From Platanthera guangdongensis (taxonomy: Eukaryota > Streptophyta > Magnoliopsida > Asparagales > Orchidaceae), in the NCBI GenBank assembly GCA_039583875.1, contig CM077147.1:114882440-114946439 (forward strand): 64,000 nucleotides of DNA. Reading direction: 5' to 3'. The translations under genes were made by a program, and so were the position numbers. Under the pieces are notes generated by a model. That model ran no database searches. It was not told where the DNA came from and saw nothing but the letters and a program-made list of their open reading frames with translations. Positions 43,731 to 54,847 of this stretch are shown piece by piece (the first letter of the stretch is position 1; every line of letters starts with the position of its first letter).

Positions 43731-45748
43731 CCCAAATAACTCTTGGGTCCTTGGTGCAGGTTAGTCTGACTTTTAACAAAACTACTTGTAGCACTTCTAG
43801 CAGGCAGTTTGCTACTCTCCTTAACACTTGAATTGTGCCAACAATCTAAGGCAAAGTGGCCTATCTTGCCACAACACCAACACTCAAACCTATTGTACCT
43901 TTATTTAGGTACAACCCTGCATGGATTATCTACTGCACGCTTCTTGTGCAGTGCTGGGGCTTTGCCCTTAGATTTGGACCTAGCTGTCCAGGCAGGTTTT
44001 GTAAACCCCAATCCAGTCTTACCCTTTTGAGGTACAAACTCATCTATCAAAGGTAAAACAGATTTAGGTTTAGAAAAACTTGCTACAATCTCTCTCTCCT
44101 TCTGAAGTCTAACCTCCAGATTTCTAATTTGATCATTCTTAAATATAATAGTACCCATCTGAATAACAATAATGTTCTTCAGCCTGGCTATTTCATTCAG
44201 TTTCTGATCAAACAACTTGTATAAATCAGCAGCAGCCAATTTAAGACTAGCAATCTCCTTTGCCTAAGTTTTGGCCAAGGTTTTGCTTTTCTTCAAGTCC
44301 TGCAACAAGTCCCTATATTCATCAATTAACTGATGAATATCTCCTTCAGATTCAGACTTACCCACATCACTTGATGTAGATGTATCAGATTCTGACTCAG
44401 TATTAGAAATTGAACTAGAAGAACAACTTTGTACCTTACTTGGTCCAGGCTGATCCTGGTTCTTGTCTCCTTCAGATAAAGCCATCAGTCCCTTGGACTG
44501 ATTGTCCTCATGCTCATAAATTGAATTCATTAGCTGCATGAACTCATCTTCTTCCTCTTCAGCAAATAATCCAATATAGGTTCATCTTCTGATTCTGTTT
44601 CTGAAGATGACTGATCAGTCAGACTCTTGTCTTTCAACAAAGGACCTTTCATTTTTACCCTTAAACTGAGTCTTCTTTTTGTCAGCTGACTCCTTCCTCT
44701 TTTCAGGACAGTCAACCACTATATGTCCTTGTCTATTGCAGCAATAGCACACAATTTTTGAAGATGTGGTTTTGCTTGGCTTGGACCTTCTTCTGTCATT
44801 CCTTGATGACCTCCTTTTCTGATAGTAATCATCTTTTGGCTGAGAAGTGGTAGGCTTAGACCTCCACTGTTTCTTCTTCAGAAACTTTTGAAAATGCCTA
44901 GTAAAAGCAGCAAAGTCTTCATCACTTTCACTGCTATCTGAATTCTTACTTTCTGAGTTATAAGTCACAACCTCAACAACTATTTGAGGTGGAGATGGAG
45001 ACTTGCTTCTATACTTCCTAGTGGCTTCAGTCTTGAAGGCCACAGCTCTTTCCTTGTGCTCCCCTCTAGTATTCTTCTCTTCCTCCTTTCTAACCATTAA
45101 CTGCATTTCATAAGATAACAGTTTTCCAAACAAAGTTGGAGGAGGAATGTCAGCTAGTTTGGCCACTTCCCTAATGGCACAAATCTTGGTGTCCTAGTGC
45201 TTAGTCAGGGATCTTAAGAACTTGTCATTCAGCTCATAGTTACTGAATTCTCTTCCATAGGACATCAATTCATTGACTATCCTATAGAACTTCTTGTAAC
45301 ATTCAGTAATGCTATCAGACATTCCTTGTCTAAAGCTTTCATATTCCTGATTTAACAAAGACTTCCTATCTTGTATTACTTCTTCTGATCCCTCCATGTA
45401 AACTATTAATGTGTCCCACATTTCTTTAGAGGTTTTACAATGAATTAAGTTCTGAAATGTTGCATCATCAATGGCACTAACAATTATGTTCTGGGCTCTC
45501 TTGTCCATAGTGGCCAAAATTATTTCATCTTTAGTCATTTCAGAGAAGTCCTTGAGAGTTTTCTGATTTGCATCTAGAATGGATATCTTCATTGGCACAT
45601 ATGGGCCTTCTTTAACTGTAATGTATATCCTTGGGTCAGATGCTTCCATAAAGAGTCTAACCCTCTCTTTCCAAATGTCAAATATCTCTTTTTTACATAT
45701 TGGCAATTTCATGGACCCCAGCTCTTTGTGATTCTCACTAGAACCCAT
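43731..45748 (-). pseudogene. E5 gag
   Basis: ATG 45746-45748 gives MGSSENHKELGSMKLPICKK and the UBN2-type gag domain (45194-45748: MEASDPRIYITVKEGPYVP, TSKEMWDTLIVYMEGSEE, NDKFLRSLTK). A TAG replaces the Trp/Asp-region codon just after, at about 45191. 44615-45166 continues with AAFTRHFQKFLKKKQWR and knuckle 1 CYCCNRQGHIVVDC. 44264-44539 is acidic/serine-rich, 43901-44239 coiled coil, and knuckle 2 (about 43845-43890, CWCCGKIGHFALDC) has all ligands. Gag would form the virus-like particle and bind RNA through the knuckles. Confidence 0.87.
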
Positions 45749-45819
45749 TTTCTTGATTCTTGATTGTTCTGAATCTGCCTACAGGATCTTACTCAGACTG
45801 TTAAGTCCTTTTTGAGTAA

Positions 45820-45835
45820 CCTCGCTTTGATACCA
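45820..45835 (-). other. E5 primer binding site
   Basis: TGGTATCAAAGCGAGG on the minus strand, 2 bp inside the 5' LTR. Confidence 0.87.
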
Positions 45836-45837
45836 CT

Positions 45838-47700
45838 TGAAAGAAATAGTGCCTAACCACTTAGAGGGGGGTGAATATGTGAACTTTATCTTTTTAAATT
45901 TAAGGAAGAAACATTGAACAATCAATCCTGTATTTGCAATTTTCTATAGCAATGCAACACAACTATCACAGCAATCACAGAAATAAACAAACACAGAGTG
46001 CACACAGATTTTTATAGTGGTTCCCCAAGGTGTGGGTACATCCACTTTCCCCCTTCGCCTATCTAGTAGTGTACTAGATTCGGCCTAACTTCTGCACTAC
46101 TCCTCAGATCCTCAGATCCTACAGCTCAGAACCCCAAACAGGTTCCTACAACTCAGAGTGTCCCCACTCCTACAACTCAGGAAAAAAGCCCTACCACTCA
46201 GTCTTCAACAAGACCTACACTCAGAGAACAAAGTATCCTACAACTCAGGCACAAGGCCCTACCTCAGTCTTCAACAAGACCTACACTCAGAGCACACAGT
46301 CTCCTACACTCAGCCTTTATAAAATAGGCTTACAGCTCAGATCTATACAAGATCCTACAGAAATTTGTTTATACAAAGTAATTAACCACAACCCTGAAAG
46401 AGAGAGATGAGTTGACTGGCTTCTTGATGAGTTCTTGGAAGAACTTGGCAGAGATCAACCTCCCTTAGCTTTCTTCAAAGCTTCTTGAATTAGAACTCAG
46501 TAGGGTTGAATCTCCTATGAAGATGATCTTCAATCAACTTCTATCTTGAGATTCAGATCTCAATCTAAATCTTACTTTACAGCCTGGTTCAGCAGCTGCT
46601 CTTCTTATAAGGAGCTCTCTCTCCAACTTCTTGGATCTTCTGTTGAAGGTCTTCTTCTTTTGTGTTGTTAGATCTCTTGATTAATTGTAATCAATTCATT
46701 TCTGTTGAAGGAGAAAGGTATTTATATAGTCTTCCTACAAGGTAACCGGCTGATCCGGTTTCTAACAACCTTCTGACGGCTCTGACAGTTGCAGTTGACC
46801 GATTGAAATGGCAGCTGTCAAGTCATCCAGTCACTTCTTGAAATCACGGTCACTGTCTGAAAGTGTCGAGACAGATAGTCATTATGTGTCGACACAAATA
46901 GACCAAGTGTTGACACAAGTAGACTAAGTGTCGACACTAGCCTTGATGGTGTAGACAGAACTCCTTTTGTTGTTTTAATGGCTTCTTGACACTGCTTCTT
47001 CAGAATTTGTCGACACTGATTCTATGTGTCGACACAAGCCTTCTGTTGAATGTGTCAACATTGATTCTGTGTGTCGACACCAGTACTTCTTCTTTAACAC
47101 TTATTTGAATTCTACTGTGTGTCGACACAACTTATTTGTGTCGACACATGCCTTCATATGTTGAAAACTTGCTGAGTGTCGACAAATCTCTTTTATGTCG
47201 ACACATGCCTTCATGTGTTGAAACTTGCTGAGTGTCGACACATCTCCTTTGTGTCGACACAAGTACTTTAACTTTGTTGAAGCTTGATGAGTGTCGACAC
47301 AGCCTCCTGGTGTCGACACTTTTGATGTCGACAAAGTTTCTCTGGGTGTCGACACTGCCTCTAAGTGTCGACACAGATTATGTTGACAATTCTTCACTGT
47401 GTGTCGATACTGGCTGTATGTGTCGACACTTTTCTTCTGGTGTCGACTCTGCCATTCCTGGTGTCGACATAATTACTCCAAGTGTCGACACAGCTTCTCT
47501 GGGTGTCGACACAAGTCTTCATAAGTGTCGACACTTCAACTCTAGGTGTCGACACATGGACTTAGAAACTTTTATGCATTTTCTGCAATTACTTAACCTG
47601 CACATATAAACTCAAAGCACATCAAATACACCTTGATGTATATGATTGAGTAGGGTGAGGCTTCTTCAAATCTGGTACATATATTCCAATGTACCCTACA
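45838..47700 (-). repeat. E5 5' LTR
   Basis: 1,863 bp, TGAAAGAAATAGTGCC to GTACCCTACA. Includes hairpin leader (46100-46365), TATA box 46721-46728, the CCGGCTGATCCGG element at 46744-46758 and the palindrome array 46861-47562. Confidence 0.95.
46861..47562 (-). repeat. E5 5' LTR palindrome array (GTGTCGACAC)
   Basis: Same array as in the 3' LTR, copy for copy, with private changes mostly at the central CpG (GTGTTGACAC at 46915, TGTCAACA near 47053). Confidence 0.95.
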
Positions 47701-47997
47701 GGAAGCTTTGGGTTCGGAGCTGTAAGATCTGAGGATCTGAGAAGAAGAAGAAAGTTAGGCTGAATATAGTATACTGCTAGATAGGCAAATGGGGAAAGTG
47801 GATGTACCCATCATTTAGGGAACCACTATAAAACTGTGTGTATTCTATGTGTATGCTGTGTTCTTTTTATCTATGCTGTGACAGTGTGCATTACAGGTTT
47901 TATTGTGATAAATTTATCTGCCTAAGCAATAAAAAAAATTGTACCTATTCACCACCCCCCTCTTGGTGTTTAGGTTATCTTGAAACCAATTCTTTCA
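47701..47997 (+). repeat. E4 5' LTR, second part
   Basis: Continues the leader exactly where 22454 left off: GGAAG repeats GGAAC at 22450-22454 with one mismatch, as a 5-bp target duplication of E5 would. Then come the conserved block (AGATAGGCAAATGGGGAAAG, GGGAACCACTATAAAA), the C run and the end TCTTTCA. Confidence 0.9.
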
Positions 47998-47999
47998 AG

Positions 48000-48015
48000 T
48001 GGTATCAAAGCGAGG
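48000..48015 (+). other. E4 primer binding site
   Basis: TGGTATCAAAGCGAGG, 2 bp after the LTR end. Initiator tRNA-Met type with one mismatch (AAAG for AGAG). Confidence 0.85.
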
Positions 48016-48077
48016 TTACTCATGAAATAGACTTAACAATCTGAGTAGATCTGTAAGGTAGTTAACATTTAGATAAA

Positions 48078-50292
48078 ATGGGTTCTTGAGAAAATCACAA
48101 GGAACTTGGATCCATAAAATTACCAATCTGTAGGAAAGAAATATTTGGTATTTGGAAAGAGAGAGTTAGGTTGTTTATGGAAGCATCTGACCCAAGAATA
48201 TATATTACAGTTAAAGAAGGGTCGTTCATTCCAATGAAAATCTCAGTTCTTGATGCAAATCTCAGAACTCCAAAAGATTATTATGAAATGACAAAGGATG
48301 AGATCATCTTAGTTACTATGGATAAGAGAGCACAGAATATAATAGTCAGTGTTATAGATGATTCAACCATCCAAAACTTGAATCACTGCAAGACCTCCAA
48401 AGAGATGTGGGACACCTTGATTGTCTACATGGACGAATCAGAAGAAGTGAGACAAGACAGAAAATCTATGCTTAATCAGGAGTATGAAAGTTTTAGACAG
48501 GCCAAAACTGACAGCATAACTGAGTGCTAAAAGAAGTTTTCAGAATTGTAAATAAATTGATGTCATATGGAAGAGTCTTTAGCACATATGAGCTCAATGA
48601 TAAATTCCTTATATCACTAACTAAAGACTGGGACACCAAGATATGTGCTATTAGGGAAGTGGCCAGACTTACAGAAATTTCTCCTCCTACCCGATTTGGA
48701 AAACTTCTATCATATGAAATGAAGCTGATGGCCAGGAAAGAGGAAGAGAAAAGCAATAAGGCTGATTTCATAGAAAAGTCAGTGGTCTTCAAGTCTGAAG
48801 CCCCAAGAAAGGACAGGAGGATGTCTCCATCTCTTCCTAGGAAAGTTGCTGAAGTTATCTCAGAAAGTTCAGACAATCACACATTAGACATCCATGATTC
48901 TGATGAGGACTTTGCTGCTTTCACAAGGCAATTTCAAAGATTCTGAAAGAAAAAACAGTGGATATCCAAGCCATCCTCCTCATAGTCCAAGGATGCTTAT
49001 CATCAGAAAAGGAAATCTTCAAGAAAGGAAATCTTCAAGAAAGGATAGGTATGGCACTAAACCTAGTAAATTATCTTCTACTAAGATTATTTGCTTTTGT
49101 TATAACAGGTCTGGACATGTAGTTGCTGACTGTCCTGACAAAAGAAAGGAATCAAATGACAAGAAGAAATTGCAACATATTGGCAAAAAGGAGAAATCCC
49201 TTGTAGCAAAAAAGGAGAAAAGCTGGACAGACTCCTCATCATCAGATTCTGAAGCTGAAGCTGAAGCAGAAGCATACATTGGATTATTTATAACTGAAGA
49301 GGATTCAGAAGAGACAGAATTCTTGGAAATATTGGACTCTATCAATATGATTGAAGATCCTCATTGTAAAGGACTGATGGCTATGGCTGATGAAGATCAG
49401 TGTCAGGATCAGCCTGTTCCCAGTAAGGTAAATAATATGCCATCAGGTTCTGATTATTACACTGGATCAGAATCAGAAGCATCTGCATCAAGAGATGTGG
49501 ATGGATATGAATCTGAAGGGGATTTTCATCAACTCATTGATGAATATGGTGATTTGTTGAAAGCACTTAAGAGAAGCAGGAACCTTGTTAAAAGTCAGAA
49601 TGAGGAAATTGCATCTCTTAAGATGGCTGCATTAGATTCAGAAAAAATGCTGGATCTATAGATGAATGAGGTAGCCAAACTGAAAAATATAACTGTTATT
49701 CAGATGAGTACAATTACATTTAATAATGATCAAATCAAAAGTTTGGAAGTCAAACTTCAGAGGGAGAAGGATCTGGTGGCTAAATTCTCTAAGCGAAAAT
49801 CAGTCTTACCCTTAATTGATGATTTTATTCCCCAAAAGGGTAAGACAGGATTGGGCTATAACTGAAATACAAGGGCAGCCAATTCCAAAAGAAAATGCAA
49901 AGCCCCAGTACGCCACTAGCCTTCAAAACCCCATTTCCTTCAGAAAAGTGTGGCAACCAACTAATAGATATGATCATGATATCACGCGTGGTCATCATGA
50001 ATCATCAATGGTTGATGCTATAGCCCCAGCTCTCAGGAATAGAACCACTCAACCTATAGTTTTAAAGACTGCTGACAGCAATGATGTTAAAATTGTATTG
50101 AAAAGAAGATATAATAGATATACGTGCTGGTGTTGTGCCAAGGTGGGCCATTATGCCATTGACTGTTAGTTCAACATAACTGTCAGGAAGAATGTCAGCT
50201 TACCTGTCAAAAAGACTGCTGGTAAGTATGACAGGTTTCAGTCTAACATGAACCTAGGACCCAATAATTATTGGGGTTCTATGGTTAAGTAA
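48078..50292 (+). pseudogene. E4 gag (broken)
   Basis: ATG at 48078 is followed three codons later by a TGA (48087). The UBN2-type gag domain continues through KLPICRKEIFGIWKERV and MEASDPRIYITVKEG (48171-48530), then a frameshift and 48524-48946. Knuckle 1 (about 49090-49135) reads CFCYNRSGHVVADC, with one cysteine ligand lost. A serine/acidic stretch and a coiled coil follow (49200-49865). Knuckle 2 (about 50124-50168) CWCCAKVGHYAIDC is intact. Gag ends at TAA 50290-50292, in the same frame as the protease. Confidence 0.85.
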
Positions 50293-51599
50293 TTTTATTT
50301 AATGCAGGTGAGTCCAAGTGACCATACCACTATATGGTACTTGGACAGTGGATGTTTTAGGCACATGACTGGAGCAAGAAGAATGCTGAAGGACTACACT
50401 CCGATAGAGAATGGACCCAAAGTGATCTTTGGTGGATCTGAAAAAGGGGTCATCAAAGGGTTTGGTAACATTTCTAATAGTACCATCACTATCACTCAAG
50501 TGGCTTATGTGAAGGGTCTGAAACATAACCTAATAAGCATAAGCCAACTGAGTGATCTTAGTTATGACACTTCATTTATTAAGAATGGGTGTCAGATTAA
50601 AAGGACAAGTGATTAGAAGGTCATCTTGTCTGGTTATAGAAAAGGAAATGTTTATTGCCTGAATTTTGTTTGTGAGAATAAAGATTCTCCAGTTTGTCTT
50701 GTTGCTGATAAGAAAGCCTCTCATTGTGTCAAATGGCACAAGAGAATAGCCCATCTTAACTACAAGACTATTAGAGAACTCTTTAGTAAAGAGTTAGTAA
50801 GGAATGGTCCAAAAGTTAAGTGCATTAAGGGTGGTATATGTTCAGCTTGTCAAAAAGGCAAGCAGACCAAATCCCCCTTTCACTGTCTTGATACCAAAGA
50901 CTCAGTGAGGTGTTTGTACCTCTTGCATATGGATCTATTTGGTACTATGCCAGTTTATAGTCTAGGTAGGAAAGTCTATACCTTTGTGGTTGTGGATGAC
51001 TATTCTAGATATACATGAGTTTTCTTCCTGAGGCAGAAATCTGAAACCTCGACTATCTTCCACAATTTTGTTAAACAAATTCAGAATGAACTTAACAATT
51101 CAGTGGTCAAAATCAGAATTAACCATGGAACTGAATTTCAGTCTGAAAGAATGACAAAGTTTTGAGAAGAACTAGGGATTCATCAAGAATTCTCCTCACC
51201 TAGAACTCCTCAGCAAAATGGTATTGCTGAAAGAAAGAATAGGACACGTATTGAGGCTGGAAGAACACTACTGAGTGACACTTCTCTCCAAGAATATTTC
51301 TGGGCTGAGGTAATAAATACTGCATGTCATGTTCTCAATAGAGCTTCCATCACCAAAAGCCACAAAAAGACACCCTATGAAATTATGAAAGGCAGAATAC
51401 CAAATATATCCTATTTTAGGATGTTTGGTAGCAAGTGTTATGTACTTAACAATGGCAAGTCTTACCTAACTAAGTTTGCTGTCAAATCCCAAGAAGGGAT
51501 ATTTGTTGGGTACAGCAACTGTAGTAGGGCATACAGGGTCTACAACTTGACTACACAAGTTGTAGAAGAATTTGTTCATGTAGTATTTGATGAATCTAA
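50293..51599 (+). pseudogene. E4 protease and integrase, truncated
   Basis: WYLDSGCFRHMTGA keeps the protease D-S-G. VAYVKGLKHNLISISQLSDL and a TAG at about 50614 follow. The zinc region WHKRIAHLN...ICSACQKGKQ is intact. The integrase shows LHMDLFGTM, an altered second Asp site (IRINHGTEF, catalytic Asp to Asn) and SSPRTPQQNGIAERKNRT. The C-terminal GYSNCSRAYRVYN region reaches VVFDES at 51599, then homology stops. The RT half is absent. Confidence 0.85.
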
Positions 51600-51625
51600 G
51601 CAAGTTGTAGGGATATTTGTTGTCC
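51600..51625. other. Filler DNA at the E4/E7 junction
   Basis: Between E4 integrase and the antisense E7 gag lies CAAGTTGTAGGGATATTTGT (51601-51620) plus a few bases. CAAGTTGTAG equals 51556-51565 and GGGATATTTGTTG equals 51496-51508, so the filler is a patchwork of sequence from about 50 and 120 bp upstream. Confidence 0.75.
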
Positions 51626-51954
51626 TTTTCTTTAGAGGTTTTACAATGAATTAAGTTCTGAAATGCTGCATCATCAATGACACTAACAATTATGTTCTGG
51701 GCTCTCTTGTCCATAGTGGCCAAAATTATTTCATCTTTAGTCATTTCAGAGAAGTCCTTGAGAGTTTTCTGATTTGCATCTAGAATGGATATCTTCATTG
51801 GCACATATGGGCCTTATTTAACTGTAATGTATATCCTTGGGTCAGATGCTTCCATAAAGAGTCTGACCCTCTCTTTCCAAATGTCAAATATCTCTTTTCT
51901 ACATATTGGCAATTTCATGGACCCCAGCTCTTTGTGATTCTCACTAAAACCCAT
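51626..51954 (-). pseudogene. E7 gag N-terminal fragment
   Basis: ATG 51952-51954 (MGFSENHKELGSMKLPICRK), the same UBN2-type start as E5 and E8. An in-frame TAA lies after MEASDPRIYITVK. The fragment then continues MKISILDANQKTLKDFSEMT to CKTSKE, where homology ends at the junction. Confidence 0.87.
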
Positions 51955-52025
51955 TTTCTTGATTCTTGATTGTTCTGAATCTGCCTACATGATCTTACTC
52001 AGACTGTTAAGTCCTTTTTGAGTAA

Positions 52026-52041
52026 CCTCGCTTTGATACCA
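52026..52041 (-). other. E7 primer binding site
   Basis: TGGTATCAAAGCGAGG on the minus strand, 2 bp inside the LTR, identical to E5. Confidence 0.87.
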
Positions 52042-52043
52042 CT

Positions 52044-53662
52044 TGAAAGAAATAGTGCCTAACCACTTAGAGGGGGGTGAATAGGTGAACTTTATCTTTT
52101 TAAATTTAGGGCAGAAACATTGAACAATTAATCCTATATTTGCAATTTTCTATAGCAATGTAGCACAGCTATCTTAGCAATCATAGAAATAAACAAATAC
52201 AGAGTGCACACAGATTTTTATAGTGGTTCCCCAAGGTCTGGGTACATCCACTTTCCCCCTTCGCCTATCTAGTAGTGTACTAGATTCGGCCTAACTTCTG
52301 CACTACTACTCAGATCCTCAGATCCTACAGCTCAGAACCCCAAACAGGTTCCTACAACTCAGAGTGTCCCCACTCGTACAACGCAGGCAAAAAGCCCTAC
52401 CACTCAGTCTTCAACATGACCTAAACTCAGAGAACAAAGTCTCCTACAACTCAGGCACAAGGTCCTACCTCAGTCTTCAACAAGACCTACACTCAGAGCA
52501 CACAGTCTCCTACACTCAGCCTTTATAAAATAGTCTTACAGCTCAGATCTATACAAGATCCTACAGAAATTTGATTATACAAAGTAATTAACCACAACTC
52601 TGAAAGAGAGAGATGAGTTGATTGGCTTCTTGATGAGTTCTTGGAAGAACTTGGCAGAGATCAACCTCCCTTAGCTTTCTTCAAAGCTTCTTGAATTACA
52701 ACTCAGTAGGGTTGAATCTCCTGTGAAGATGATCTCCAATCAACTTCTGTCTTGAGATTCAGATCTCAATCTGAATCTTACTTTGCAGCCTGGTTCAGCA
52801 ACTGCTCTTCTTAGAAGGAGCTCTCTCTCTCTCCAACTTCTTAGATCTTCTGTTGAAGGTCTTCTTCTTTTGTGTTGTTAGATCTCTTGATTAATTGTAA
52901 TCAATTCATTTCTGTTGAAGGAGAAAGGTCTTTATATAGTCTTCCTCCTAGGTAACCGGCTGATCCGGTTTCTAACAACCTTCTAACGGCTTTGACAGTT
53001 GTAGTTGACCGGTTAAAATGGCAGCTGTCAATTCATACAGTCACTTCTTGAAATCACTGTCACTGTCTGAAAGTGTCGAGACAGATAGTCATTATGTGTC
53101 GACACAAATAGACCAAGTGTCGACACAAGTAGACTAAGTGTCGACACTAGCCTTGATGGTGTCGACAGAACTCCTTGTGTTGTTGTAACAGCTTCTCGAC
53201 ACTGCTTCTTCAGAATGTGTCGACACTGATTCTATGTGTCGACACAAGCCTTCTGTTGAATGTGTCGACACTGATTCTGTGTGTCGACACAAGTACTTCT
53301 TCTTTAACACTTAGTTGAATTCTGCTGTATGTCGACACAACTTCTTTGTGTCGACACATGCCTTCTTATGTTGAAAACTTGCTGAGTGTCGACACATCTC
53401 TTTTATGTCGACACATGCCTTCATGTGTTGAAACTTACTGAGTGTCGACACATCTCCTTTGTGTCGACACAAGTACTTTAACTTTGTTGAAGCTTGCTGA
53501 GTGTCGACACAGCCTCCTGGTGTCGACACTTTTGATGTCGACAAAGTTTCTCTGGGTGTCGACACTGCCTCTAAGTGTCGACACAGATTATGTTGACAAT
53601 TCTTCACTGTATGTCGATACTGCCTGTATGTGTCGACACGTTTCTTCTGGTGTGGACTCTGC
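52044..53662 (-). repeat. E7 5' LTR, U3 end removed by E8 insertion
   Basis: TGAAAGAAATAGTGCC start, hairpin leader 52310-52565, TATA box 52931-52938, palindrome array 53071-53640. It ends in GTGTGGACTCTGC where E5's LTR continues CATTCCTGG; E8's TGTTGGGTAC begins at 53663. The missing outer part should lie beyond the window, after E8. Confidence 0.93.
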
Positions 53663-53807
53663 TGTTGGGTACATTGGTTAAATGTACCTGATTTGAAGAA
53701 GCCTCACCCAACTCAATGATATACATCAAAATGTATTTGATGTGTTTTTGAGTTACTTGTGCAGGTTAAGTATTTACAGGACTGAAGCAAAAATTTCTAA
53801 GTCCATG

Positions 53808-54715
53808 TGTCGACACCCAGAGGGAAAGTGTCGACACTTAAGAAGACTTGTGTCGACACCCAGGCAAGCTGTGTCGACACTTGGAGTCATTGTGTCGACA
53901 CCTGGGATGCAGAGTCGACACCAGACACAAAGTGTCGACACAAGGAGCAGTGTCGACACTCAATGAAGAAAGTACAGTAAAGCTGTGTCGACACTTAACA
54001 GCAGTGTCGACACCTAGAAGAACTGTGTCTACACCAGAAAGTGTCGACACTTGGAGCTGTGTCGACACTCAGCAAAAGTCAACAGAGACTAAGTATAAGT
54101 GTCGACACTCAGAACAATGTGTCGACACTCAACAGAAGACTCAGCACTTGAAGTAAGTGTCGACACCAAGAACAATGTGTCGACACTCAACAGAAGACTC
54201 AACACTTGAAGAAAGTGTCGACACATGGAGCTGTGTCGACACTTAGCAAAGAACAGAAAGATCAACAAAATTTTCTAAGTACAAGTGTCGACACTAAGGG
54301 AATATGTCGACACTCAGCTGAAGTCTCAACAGAAGAATCAAGTGTCGACACAAGGAGCTGTGTCGACACTCAGCAAGAATCAACATAGAAGACTATGTGT
54401 CGACACCAAGAAGCAGTGTCGACACTTAACAGATTCAACACAAGAAGTTCTGTCGACACAGGAGATGTGTCGACACTTAGAGATGTGTCGACACTTAGAA
54501 GAATTCAGCAAAAGATAGAAGATCAAGTACTTGTGTCGACACTCAATTTCAGTGTCGACACATGTAGAAGAAACTGTGTCGATACATAGTATCTACAACA
54601 CAAGGAGTTGTGTCGACACCTTGTAGACTTGTGTCGACACTTACACAACTTGTGTCGACACTTGGTCTATAAGTGTCGACACTTAAAGACAGAAAGTCTC
54701 GACACTTTCAGACAG
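53808..54715 (+). repeat. E8 U3 palindrome array (GTGTCGACAC)
   Basis: About 33 copies, commonly extended to the 12-bp palindrome AGTGTCGACACT, with spacers of 8-40 bp. A 64-bp unit is tandemly duplicated at about 54098-54225. Variants include TGTCTACA, TGTCGATA and TCTCGACA. Confidence 0.96.
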
Positions 54716-54839
54716 TTAGAGAACTTTCAAGAACTGACTGGATGACTTGACAGCTGCCGTTCCAGCCGGTCTACAGCACCTGTCAGAGATGTCAGAAGAC
54801 AGTTATGAACTGGACCAGCCGGTTACCATGAAGAAGGCC

Positions 54840-54847
54840 TATAAATA
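54840..54847 (+). promoter_or_regulatory. E8 LTR TATA box
   Basis: TATAAATA in GGCCTATAAATAGGC, about 125 bp after the array. Transcription would start near 54870, leaving about 870 bp of LTR leader. Confidence 0.75.

Larger units (their letters stand above)
22455..47700 (-). mobile_element. E5: complete Sirevirus-like element, split by E6
   Basis: Both LTRs are present (22455-24328 and 45838-47700) in the same minus orientation, about 12.7 kb after subtracting E6. Order on the minus strand: 5' LTR, primer site, gag, protease (cut by E6), integrase, RT, RNase H, internal palindrome array, ORF2, polypurine tract, 3' LTR. Flanks GGAAC and GGAAG form a 5-bp target duplication with one mismatch, inside E4's LTR. 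The coding parts carry several stops and frameshifts. Confidence 0.93.
51626..53662 (-). mobile_element. E7: truncated Sirevirus-like element (gag start and 5' LTR)
   Basis: Minus-strand LTR, primer site and the first 110 codons of gag, nearly identical to 45415-47450 of E5. The gag side ends abruptly at filler DNA next to E4, and the LTR's U3 is cut at 53662 by E8. Its gag start 51626-51954 has a TAA for Glu in the VKEGPYVP block (about 51813-51817), separate from the breaks in E5. Confidence 0.9.

Noticed and set aside
52044..53662. E7's LTR as the missing 5' LTR of E3
   Set aside because: It would close the E3 nest neatly, but this LTR is nearly identical to E5's and clearly different from E3's 3' LTR at 13517-15140.
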